DNA from: Callaeas wilsoni
Taxonomy: Eukaryota; Chordata; Aves; Passeriformes; Callaeidae
Assembly (NCBI GenBank): GCA_013398955.1
Contig: VWPU01018713.1
Span: 109,966 to 173,965, forward strand
Reading direction: 5' to 3'
Length of the DNA: 64,000 nucleotides
Shown: positions 1-9,197 of the stretch, one piece after another
Layout: each line of letters starts with the position of its first letter
How positions within the stretch are numbered: the first letter of the stretch is position 1
Notes under the pieces: model-generated
The model's input: only the letters and a program-made list of their open reading frames with translations
The model's database searches: none
What the model was told of the DNA's origin: nothing
Made by a program: the position numbers and the translations under genes

Positions 1-137
1 CAGATATTTGAGCCAAGCCCCTTCAGCATAAAACTCTCTGGTGACTGTGAGGAAGCTGCTGGTTTACCCTGGAGTCCCTTGAGAGAAAGTAGAATGTAAA
101 GAAAAGTAGGTTTTTTTTTTCAAATATTCTTGAAATA

Positions 138-290
138 AGTTTCATAACAGACCCGAAGAGGTAGCAAAGTTATTGTTCCCACTTGGCAGATTTGGAACCT
201 AAACCACTAAGCAATGAGATCATTTCTGTGAGATCAGGCTGCAAGCAACAGCCCTTGCCATCTTACCGTGGAGTCCTAGCAAACAACTTC
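138..290 (-). repeat. MIR-type SINE remnant (3' half)
   Basis: Read on the plus strand this is a worn reverse copy of the MIR 3' portion. It has an 'aacagacccgaagaggtag' stretch that fits the MIR 'caacaacccTatgaggtag' segment, then 'ttattgttccca', then 'cagatttggaacc' in place of 'cagatgaggaaac'. Divergence is high, as expected for a SINE older than the bird-mammal split. The end nearest 290 is uncertain because the next copy begins almost at once. The identification rests on recalled consensus, not on a search. Confidence 0.45.
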
Positions 291-295
291 ATCCC

Positions 296-472
296 CACAA
301 TTATTCTTCAAGGCGAGATGATATCATCCCCCACTTTATAGCGGGAGAACCGATGCCCAAAAGATTTAGCAGCTTGTTGGAGATAGTACAAAAGTTCTTT
401 GACAGGTTTGGAAACTGAAACCAGATCTGCCAAGCCTCAGTCTGATACCTTAAACACATGCCCATCCTGGTT
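296..472 (-). repeat. MIR-type SINE remnant (near complete core)
   Basis: The order of segments follows reverse-complement MIR. A 'catcccc' run precedes 'ctttatagcgggagaacc', then 'gatgcccaaaagatttag', then 'tttggaaactgaaaccaga'. It closes with 'tctgccaagcctcagtctga' and 'ccttaaacacatgcccat', matching the MIR 'tctgcctgactccagagcc...cttaaccactatgc' block. The internal match is clearer than in the copy beside it. It has no coding capacity. Two MIR copies back to back in the same orientation is mildly unusual. Confidence 0.6.
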
Positions 473-3400
473 CCCGTCCCTTTGTCTGTTACTTGAGCCA
501 ATTTTGCCTGATTTGACTTTAAAATATCGACGTACAGAATGTAGTCTGCTCCTTGCATTTGTTTTAAAGTAAGGAGCAGTAATGTGGCTGGTTGGCTAGC
601 AGCAGCAAAGGCTGTGACAGATCACAGCACAGGTGTGCATGAAGAAGCAGAATTTTGGAAGAGGCATGTCCTGTGCCGCGCGATTCCATCAGACCTGCAT
701 ACCAGAAGTGTAAGCTATATAAAGCTTCTCTGATCAGACAGGCCTGACTGCTGCTGGAAGAGTGAAAAGGACATTTCACACCAAAGACAATCTTTGTAAC
801 ACACCTTGCAGATCTCACCCTACAAGCAAACAAGCAACAAAATCCAACAAACAAACAAAAAGACACTCAGAAAGGGCTTTTTTGGGTTTGGCTTGTGTCT
901 ATCACAACAAAACCAACATGCTGAAGGAAGCAATCTCTTTCTCTCCATCCGCCCACCCTGTCCTCCCCCCAGGATCTCAAAGGTTTTCTGGGAACTTGCC
1001 TTCATAGCCCAGTCAACAAATGTAGAAAATCATAAAGATGTCTTAATTGAAAAAATAAATTATTCACAGCCAGTCTGGGCTATCTCAATCCAAACAACAA
1101 AGCAGCTCAGTTTATTTAGGGAAGACGGATTAGTGGAGAAAATTGTTATCAAACCACAAAATGACTAACCAGGGACATCCCTGCTAAGAGATTTACTTTC
1201 CTAACACAATGGCCCGCATTGTTTGTTCTGCTCTTTATGCTCACAGACCAGTGTGAGAGATGGTGTGCAAAGTTAGGATAAGGCACTTTAAAGTCCTCTG
1301 TAATTCTGGTGCCAGTCAAGTCGTCCTTTGTGTATTGCCAGGGAGCTCTGCATGTTCCCTGAGCCACTGCAGCATCCAGGCTGACTGAGGAGTCGGAATT
1401 CTCTGGGCACACTACCTTCTTTCCTGGTCACATTCCTGGTACTGTAGCAGTGATGAAAAACATCTGCTGAGGTTGTTTCCCTAAGACCAGAAAAGACCCA
1501 CTGAACCATGGCTGAGCTGGATGAATAAAGCCTGTTTGTGCAATTGTTTTATAAACTTTCAAAAGCAGTGAAGGAATTTTTTTTCATCTTGCTTAAAAAC
1601 TGGCAAAACCAAAAGAAAACAAAACAAAAGGAACGAGAAGCGGGTACAAGTGGATGTAATCAGAAATCCCTCTGACTGTTTGATGTGCACCTTCTCATGC
1701 TTTCTGAGATCAGTGAATAGCTGTTCCTCTGGAAAAAAAATACAGTCCCTGGAGGGATGATTTTGGAACTCTCTTTATTCTTTTATGGTTTGACATCTGG
1801 AATTTGGTGGCCAGCATTTCTTACCAATAAATGAAATGCAACTAATTTTATGAAATGCTGAGGAATTATCATTCCTATTTACCGAATAGTCTCAGTTAAA
1901 CACTATGAGTAACAACATAAAATGAGGGGAAAATGATGTAATTTGTATAGAGCCTGTACTGCAATCTGTGGTAAATTCACATCAAGCCTTAATCTAACTT
2001 GCAGATTCATTACCAGTTCATCATGCAAAAAAACCTCCAAACTCTGCAAATATATGCTGTCCTTTTACGGCACTTCACAAAACATGTGATGAAAAGCACA
2101 GGGTAAAAATATGTTTACAAAACTGCTCCACATAATCCACATGAGCAACTAATAGAAGTAGCCATAAAAATGAAGGTCAGAAGAGAATTGTTTCCCAGAG
2201 TAATTTGTCTGGCATGAACTGACCCAGGACAACAGATGACTATTCAATGTGCTGCCTTGTGTAAAATTCAACTATTTCCCAAAACATAGGAGGAAAAAAA
2301 AAAAATAAAAACAATATGAGGAAGCAATTGATATTATCATTCCCCCATTGTTCTCTACCCTGCAAACCAAAATAACTCCAAGGACAGTATGAAATCCCCT
2401 GATAAAATATCAAGAAGACACAAGCCTCCACGAAGCATTTTGCTACAAAAAGATAAAAAATAGGAAACATCCAGAGTACCACAGTTTATTTTCCCAGAAA
2501 CAATTCTGGCACTTAGGAGATTTTCTTTGGTGGCAAGCTTCATACACTGGCTGTGTCAAAAATATACAGGCTAGAAGGAATTCCACTAAGCCCAGCTGGG
2601 CTCTGAACTTACATCAGGATGAGATTTGCCCACAAATATTTCTTCTTTGCCTGCGCCTTGCCTTCCCTGGGAAGGAAACCCAGGCATGTAGGAGGGAGGT
2701 GCGGAGCTGGGGCTAGACCTCCAGCAGCAGGCAAGACCTCAGGACACCAAGGGACACGTACCTGCCTCGCACTCCGAGTTAGGCACCAGCCTCTCAAAAA
2801 CATTCACAGTCGACAGAAACAGAGGATTACACCATCTTACTGTAGCACCTCCTTTGGTCCCCAGTTTGCCCCTGGAAGAATGAACATTTTGGTCTCTAAA
2901 GGGAAAGTTAAACAGGTTCCAGGGCAGCTGGGAGAGAGCCAAACCTGAACCTTAAATGGGCATGTGCGATGCCCTCGGTGCAGCGAAGGGCACGGATGCG
3001 CTATAGCCAAAACCACAGAGCCTGCATCCTGCCAGGGCAAGCAGGATTTCTGACAAGATTTATCATTTCTCTTGCTATGATCTAGTCCTGCAGGCATTTC
3101 ATTTTAATACAAAGTAAGCACTTGTGATGATTAAGGGAAACGTAGAGTTGGATCACTTTGTTGTTCGGTGGCCAGTCATAACACAAAATCTGCTGGTTAG
3201 TGCAGAAATACGGTGTTCCAGGCTATGTGTGGTTACTGTCTGCTCCAGCATCTGGGCTGCTGCAGAGAGCTCTTTGACACAGACCAACAGAGCTGTTCTC
3301 TGCCTTCATCAGCTCCTTTCTTGCTGCTGTCACCAGCACTGCACGTTTCTCTCGCAGAAAGGGTTTATGTGCTCGAAAGGAACGCAAGATTTTATCGGGA

Positions 3401-3809
3401 AAGTTCTCACGGGCCACTCTTGTCTGTGATCATCGGGGCCCGGAGCACATCCCTCATCCTGTGGGTGGCCCTGACACCCCCCACGGGAGAGGGGATCACC
3501 TCTTCAGGACACAAGCCCCTTCAGATGCTGCCGTGGACTTTCACACTCTCTTCAATCTGAGCATAAAAATCCTTGCTCCTGCTGTCACTTCCTCCTTAAT
3601 TCCTGCCCTTTCGAGGCTGGTATCCATACGTGAGCGGCTCTGTGCTGTTTGTTTGCCCCTCCTCCTGCCGAGCCAAGCTGTAGGACCTACAGTATAGCCA
3701 TCTGATTTAAATAAGTGTCCAGAAGAAGGCTGGAAAACTGGCACAGCCATGCACACAACAGCAAGCTCCCAGGCAGGAGACAAGCAGTGTCAGTGGGTTT
3801 CAGCCTGTG
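473..3809. other. Non-coding stretch, no gene or recognised repeat
   Basis: Frames of up to about 120 codons occur on both strands but overlap each other and show no domain, so I treat them as chance. Short A or T runs occur, for example near 2290. CpG is slightly raised from about 2690 to 3010 and from 3600 to 3670, but not enough to call a CpG island. No promoter, exon or transposon could be supported. Confidence 0.6.
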
Positions 3810-3814
3810 GTGCC
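3810..3814. other. Target site duplication, left copy (GTGCC)
   Basis: GTGCC directly precedes the TG terminus of the solo LTR and is repeated exactly at 4307-4311 after its CA terminus. A 5-bp duplication is usual for class III (ERVL-like) elements and is seen in some others. It fixes both LTR boundaries. Confidence 0.8.
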
Positions 3815-3882
3815 TGTCAGGAAAATTAATCCACCAGCATCAGAGGTTTATGTCCAAAAAGGAGACAGAGGAGTCCCGCTAC

Positions 3883-3888
3883 TTTATT
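3883..3888 (-). promoter_or_regulatory. LTR polyadenylation signal
   Basis: The minus strand reads AATAAA about 70 bp downstream of the TATA-like box, where an R-region signal is expected. It sits inside a 16-bp palindrome, so the plus strand also carries AATAAA (3891-3896). Confidence 0.6.
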
Positions 3889-3955
3889 CGAATAAAGGGA
3901 GAGGCCATAGGGCATTCCCCCGGGGTCTCTCAAATTTTTGGAGGACGCAGCCTCC

Positions 3956-4006
3956 TTTTTTATCCTAATTTCCCGACTGCATTTTCCCTCTCTCTTTCCC
4001 CATTGG
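3956..4006 (-). promoter_or_regulatory. LTR core promoter (CCAAT and TATA-like boxes)
   Basis: On the minus strand CCAAT (4006-4002) lies about 40 bp upstream of ATAAAAAA (3963-3956), the usual spacing for a retroviral U3 promoter. Transcription would start near 3930 and run toward lower coordinates. Whether it is active is unknown. Confidence 0.55.
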
Positions 4007-4103
4007 CTGATGTACAGACTTCCCGGAAAGCCCAATTCCTACGATTCCCTTCTAATGTATACCCCTCCCTTGCCTTTTTTTCATAAATTCCTATGGAATT
4101 TAT

Positions 4104-4306
4104 GGTTCTCCTTGTTGTTTCTTTCATCTTTTGATAGTCATTTTCATTGATTTGCAGATCTACAGTTTACTGATAAAGACAAATCTCTCTTTCCATTCAT
4201 CAATCAGTGGAACTCTTCCCATTGTTTCTTTTATCTCTTAGTGCTAGCTTTTATCTATCAGCAGGCCCACAGCTTATTTGTGAAGACAAGTCCCTCATTC
4301 CTTTCA
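4104..4306. repeat. Diverged tandem duplication of about 107 bp in the LTR U3
   Basis: Two copies run about 4104-4210 and 4211-4306. Fixed points keep an offset of 107 bp: TTGTTTCTTT at 4115 and TTGTTTCTTT at 4222, GCAG at 4154 and 4261, AAGAC at 4176 and 4283. The last part carries a small indel of about 7 bp. By eye the copies agree at roughly 60-65% of positions. Duplicated U3 segments often hold retroviral enhancers. The divergence suggests an old duplication, possibly present in the element before insertion. Confidence 0.7.
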
Positions 4307-4311
4307 GTGCC
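4307..4311. other. Target site duplication, right copy (GTGCC)
   Basis: Exact repeat of 3810-3814, immediately after the CA terminus of the solo LTR. The empty site would read GTGCC followed by TAATGAG. Confidence 0.8.
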
Positions 4312-6450
4312 TAATGAGAACCAGGGAACAGGGAGCCAGAGCAAACGCTGCCCTGCACACTGTCGTCTGCTCCTTTCCGAGCCGCTTCCAGCGGCCTGAA
4401 CCCACCTAACCATTAGCACTGCCCTTAGCAGTGACATAGCAGTGACTTTTTTAGAGAACAAGGCGCTCGGCAGACTTGTTTCACAACCTCTTGGCGACAC
4501 GCAAATGGCTCCTCTGGCTGTTTCCGTTTGCGATGCAGCTGGCAAGAAAACCCGCACAGCACTTGAACGGAGAAGGGGATGATGAAAGGAAACATTTCCC
4601 CTCAGCAGTGTAATTAATACCTAATTGTATTCAGGGCTATCGTTTCCATTCGTATAGATGCAAATAAATATATATATAAAAAAAACTTGGAAGCATATAG
4701 GCAGAGAGGGGGGAAAAATATTTGAGAGGTACTTAAAAAGTAACTTTTAACACTTCTGAGAATTTAAGCTGAAAAAACAATAGAAGGGATCCCTACAGCT
4801 CACAGCTGACAAATGGATTTTTAGACTGAACTAATGCTCTGCTTTCCTATTCACTGTCTCTGCAGCCTCCTGGAAAAATACAAAAAGGACAACTCCAGAT
4901 TCTGCTATGATAACCCCAACATGATTCTTCTGCTTTCCTCCTGCTTTCCCTTTTATATTTTTTTAAGTGCTTTTTCATTATTATTGCTCTAATCTTCCTG
5001 CTCTTGGTTTGGATCCCACTCCACAGTTCTTCCTCTTATTTCCCTTCCTGGCATTTACAATGAAAACACGCTCTTTTCTCTGCTGCCACTTTAAAACTGA
5101 AATCAGGAGAGCTGGATTGGGTTAGCCTGAAACACAGGTGCTCCTGTAAATACAGAAAGAATTCCCCCTGAGGTGTTTCAGTCCTCAATTGTGCTCCTAT
5201 CTCCTGTTATCATCTCCTAACAGGTATTCCTGGGTATGACAAAAAGCTCCTACAATACCTGGTAGTGGTGTAATACAAAAAGACAACTCATTCCTTGGCT
5301 GCTCTGTGGCCTGGTGAAAGTGTTAGGTGCTACCCATGTGTGATAAATGTGAAGTAGTTTGGAAAGATCAAATATACACCACTTGATTTTCCTCTCTGTG
5401 GCTGGTGAAGTGATTTAAGCCTTATGTAACACCTTGTTTCATTGAAACAGGAGCTAACACTTTGAGATGGTGATAGATGATAACCTTTTACATGTAAATG
5501 TATACTTAAAAAACCCCCAAAACTGTGTTTTTATACCATTTCCCCCACGGGAAGAGTTTTCTCTCAGTAAAAGCTTTTCTTATTGAAAAAAAAAAAAAAC
5601 AAAAAAACCCACCAAAACACAGATACTTGGAAAACGTTGGGTAAGTACTCATTTATACTTTAGATCTAAATACCTGGCCAGTGTAGGTGTTGATGATGCC
5701 CAGGAGTTAAGAGCTATGTGTTAATATCACCAAACCTGCAAGATCCTGCAAGTTCCTTTTGTGAGCAGGAGAGGGGCTCAGATTTAGGAAGGCAGACAGC
5801 CCCCTGTGGGCAGCACAGTAGGCACTCTGCTGAGATTCCTGGTGGCATGGCAGTACCAAGGAACTCCCCTTTTTCCTTCCTACGTGTGTCCAAATAAACT
5901 GTAGGCCTTCAGTTTTTCTCTGGCATTTTTAGGGATAGACTTTTTCCTCCTTCTCATTCTTAGAAGCCAAGCTAACACAGACGGGCTGAATAGATTTCCA
6001 GGTTCACTAATGACCTCACAGGAATTGAATAATGAAATCATATCTGCCTCTTTGCTGAAGAAAGACAGCCCAAGCTTACACAGATCTAATTATTGTATTT
6101 CTTGAAGATAAATTGCAGCCTTGAAGGCGTCTTGCAATCAGTTATCAGGCAGAGCTCCATGGGCACCAACTTTCATTTTTCTCCAGTACAGTGATGTACT
6201 GCCAATATTTAACAAGGGGCTCCCACTAAAATTTCCCTATTAATCTGTTCTATACCCCTGTGTCCCTGAGGCACACATTCTTGCAGGGAAAGAAAATAGT
6301 AATGAAGAAAATCTATTCATTTATTTTTACATTACTGTTTAAACATTTTCTGAGAGTCACAGCCAAGGAGGAAAATAAAACCACTTGGCAAACAAACCTC
6401 TATTATATGTACTTTTGCAGGAAATGTTTATACTTCACTTCATTCCTGTT

Positions 6451-6469
6451 AAAAAAAAAAAAAAAAAAA
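6451..6469 (+). repeat. Poly(A) run, A19
   Basis: Nineteen consecutive A, followed by A/G-rich sequence with a second A10 run near 6486. It could be the tail of an old retroposed copy, but no matching flanking duplication or parent sequence was seen. Confidence 0.8.
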
Positions 6470-7419
6470 GAAGGAAAACAGGCAAAAAAAAAAGCTGGAG
6501 CACTTATAAAGTTGTGTTTGACTTGTGATATTAGAATTGGTAGCAGCAAAGATATGGAGCTACCTTTCTGTGAAAAATTGGAGAACTCAGGAAAAGCACC
6601 CTTTTAAAAAGTCTGACAAGGAGCAAAACTGGTATTCTCAAGCATGGCAAGAATAATTGGCTGGGTGGAGGGGAAGAGATTCTTCAGGCAGTGAAGTGAT
6701 CATAACATGACTGTACTGAGCAGTTCCATCCATTCCAGGGGAGTGGAGGAACATACAACTAAGAAACAATAAAAGATGCAGGACTAGTCTGTATTTTTAA
6801 ATTGAAATAATTCTGCTCTTGATTTAGTACAAGGGCTGGTCACTAGATAATACAGCTACAAGAGGATGAAAAGAAATAACCTGATTTAACAAGTACCTAA
6901 GGGATGCCACAGCTCCAGTAGTGTTAGGAAACCATCCCAATATTCCTTTCAGTTTGGCTGCAAAACCTTAACAAGGCTCTCAAGGAACACCAGGGATTTG
7001 CTCCAATGATGTTCACTTTTCTCCTTTTTTTGAACCAAATCTGACTGTGTTTTCAAATTGGCTAATCTTTTACTTGTATTTCCCTTAACAAGTGACCAGA
7101 GATATGTTTTTAGGTTTTTATAGATTGAATCCAAATGTGAAACAATTGCTACTTTATTTTTATTGTTGGTGTAGCTGGTAGAAGTGTTAACGTCCTTATA
7201 CAGATTAGACAGGAAACAGAAATTTTAATTCTTTTGTAATTAAAAAAAAGATTTAAAGATTTCTTTTCTTGCTCTGAAGTGAAAAAAGACTTATTTCACT
7301 TGAAAGTTCATAGCTTGCATGAACTTTCTTGTTATTGTTCACATCTTACTTGACTTTTTCAAAGAACTGATGTGAAAAAAATTGGGATGACGTGACTACT
7401 CATCCCAATAATGAGCCCA

Positions 7420-7680
7420 GCTTCCCCACCCCAATAATTAACAAGTAGCCACCCGTTATTAAGCAGACCAAATATTTCAATAAAAGGTCCTGCTGAGTTG
7501 TGTCTGTTCCGAAGCAGATTTCACTTTAAAATTGAAATAATGAGGTTCCCCTGAACTGATAAGCAGCCCAATCAAGCCCACTGCACTGGGTTCATAAATC
7601 TTAAGCAGAGTTTAATTATGACCAGAGTTTTCCTGACAGAGCCAATAATGGGGCCTTTTCCTCTCGCCTGCTGACTAGTT
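7420..7680. promoter_or_regulatory. Candidate conserved non-coding element or enhancer
   Basis: This AT-rich but not simple sequence carries two TAATTA homeodomain cores (7435-7440 and 7613-7618), a TTCATAAATC element near 7591 and several ATAAA/AATAAT motifs. It has the look of developmental enhancers in gene deserts. This is a composition and motif impression only, and conservation cannot be tested here. Confidence 0.25.
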
Positions 7681-8117
7681 GTGGTTCCCATGATTCCAGT
7701 AAATCTCTGTAGACCTGCTTGCAAGGAAAACAGTTTGAAGTTTAGACATCACTTGAAAGGGAATTTGAGGGAGCTGCAAAAACAATGCCCCAATGATGAT
7801 GGCTGTTGAACACTGGGGACAGACAGCTGAAAACAAAACGCCCAAGCAAGTAATTAGCAAGACCAAATCACTTCCAATTAGGCATCTCAACAGCAATTTT
7901 ATGTGGTCTCAGAGGGCCATTCCCTTTGAAAGAAGAAGATCACCTCTAAAAATGTACCCTTTCCCTTACCTAGAGGAAACATTTGAGCCCCTGGAAGGAT
8001 GTCGGAAGAGCAGACTGTGATAAGGTGGGACCACACGCAGCTTCTGCAGTGGTACTTCTCCTAGAGTTAAGGGAGCATTCCCAAACCCTTCAAACACATG
8101 TATTATTCAAAAACCAG

Positions 8118-8234
8118 GCAGAAGTGGCCCCTGGGGACATGGTTTCATGATGAACGTGGTAGTGCTGGGTTATCGCTTGGGCTTGACAGTCTCAGAAGTC
8201 TTTTCCAACCTTAACCATTCTGTGATTCTGCGAT
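8118..8234 (+). mobile_element. CR1 LINE 3' tail, 5'-truncated
   Basis: It begins around 'ctggggacatggtttcatga' and continues through 'gtagtgctgggttatcg' and 'agaagtcttttccaacctta'. It ends with the CR1 tail 'accattctgtgattctgcg'. These follow the CR1 3' untranslated consensus recalled from birds. Only the terminal hundred or so bases remain, with no reverse-transcriptase coding sequence. The tail points to higher coordinates. Confidence 0.85.
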
Positions 8235-8927
8235 CTCCTGATCCCATCTGGGGATACTAAGAGCAAGATTTAGTATGTGAGAGAAAAAGTCATGCTGAAA
8301 TAAATGGGATTAGCCAGTATTTCTTCTTAGCAAAAACATAACTCTAACTGAGTTGGCACTTCCGTGTGACTGCTCAAACACAGCAGTAAATTGGCTTTAA
8401 AAATTGTTGGATTGTAGAGACTGGTAACTGAAGCACTTTCTGGATCAGAGAAAAGTCAGAACTCTAGAAATTCAAGTCAGTCAGCCACTCAATGCAGAGG
8501 TCTTTGTCTTCTCTGTTAAGTAGGAAATAATGTTGGATATTGCTGAAATAAAGGTGTCTAACTGAAAAATCCTACACATGCTGTCATAGCTGAGCTGTCA
8601 AGTTGTCTCATGCTCTTCAAAGGGAAAATAAACAAAAAGACAGGTTCTTCTAAAAGAACTCGAACTTAACAAACCCTTCAAATACAGTTTACAGCAGAAA
8701 GATACAGCAGAGGTGTCATTACTTTCTGTACCATCACCATGGTTTTAGAGCTACCAGAGTCTGGAAAACAAACCTCAATGAAAGCAGTAGAAACACAGCT
8801 AAAGCTATCTGAAGACTCTTGTAAGTTTTACTGTGTATTAGGCTGAAGACTTAAGATTAATGTGTACCTCTTACAAAAAGAAAACATGGCACATTCCATC
8901 TTAGCAGACAGTGTATTAGATTTTAGC
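8235..8927. other. Non-coding stretch, nothing recognised
   Basis: AT-rich unique sequence between the CR1 tail and the CpG-rich block. I see no exon, repeat or site worth naming. Confidence 0.6.
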
Positions 8928-9197
8928 TGATTTATTGTTGTGCTGCGTGGACTTGAGGGAAATCGCTGTGCTGTGGTGTTTCACAGATTACGCAGGGTGC
9001 AAGCCAAAATATTTGTTATGAAGCAACCGTTTGCTAAATTTGCGGATCTTTATAGGCCCTTTGTTGCTGAAAAGCGAATTCAGTCCTACTGGAAACATTC
9101 TTGCTGTACGCAGAGGGGCTGGAACACAAAGGTGTACACTCTAAACGACGGGTCTTGTACCACGTACCTTGAGCACTCAACGCTGTTGCATGTCTGA
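8928..9197. other. CpG-rich block of unknown origin
   Basis: About eleven CpG dinucleotides fall in 250 bp, while neighbouring sequence has roughly one per 200 bp. The plus strand holds an 85-codon frame (8940-9197) with no recognised domain. The minus strand has TATAAA (9054-9049) and, about 110 bp downstream, AATAAA (8936-8931), the order expected in an LTR, but I found no convincing terminal TG...CA pair with matching target duplication. It could be a young insertion not yet CpG-depleted, a solo LTR with damaged ends, a conserved element or a small exon. Confidence 0.4.

Larger units (their letters stand above)
3815..4306 (-). mobile_element. Solo LTR of an endogenous retrovirus
   Basis: This is a 492-bp block whose plus-strand copy starts TG and ends CA, flanked by identical GTGCC on both sides. 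Read on the minus strand it has LTR order. A U3 of about 370 bp begins TGAAAGGAATG and contains a duplicated segment. A CCAAT box lies at 4006-4002, an A/T-rich TATA-like box at 3963-3956, an AATAAA at 3888-3883 inside the palindrome CTTTATTCGAATAAAG, and a short U5 ends in TTTCCTGACA. No gag, pol or env remnant or second LTR lies beside it, so internal sequence was probably lost by LTR-LTR recombination. The family is not named: the 5-bp duplication suggests an ERVL-like origin, but a class II element cannot be excluded. The boundaries are well supported. Confidence 0.85.
4312..8117. other. Non-coding stretch with A-runs
   Basis: No gene or identifiable transposon is seen. The stretch includes A14 at 5586-5599, A19 at 6451-6469 and an A/T-rich tract near 4670-4690. 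Moderate CpG occurs at 4370-4560, just outside the solo LTR. The frame at 6260-6607 is driven by the A-run (lysine-rich) and is not a gene. The part 7420-7680 is described separately. Confidence 0.55.

Noticed and set aside
6260..6607. 115-codon lysine-rich frame
   Set aside because: Its length and composition come from the A19 and neighbouring A-runs.
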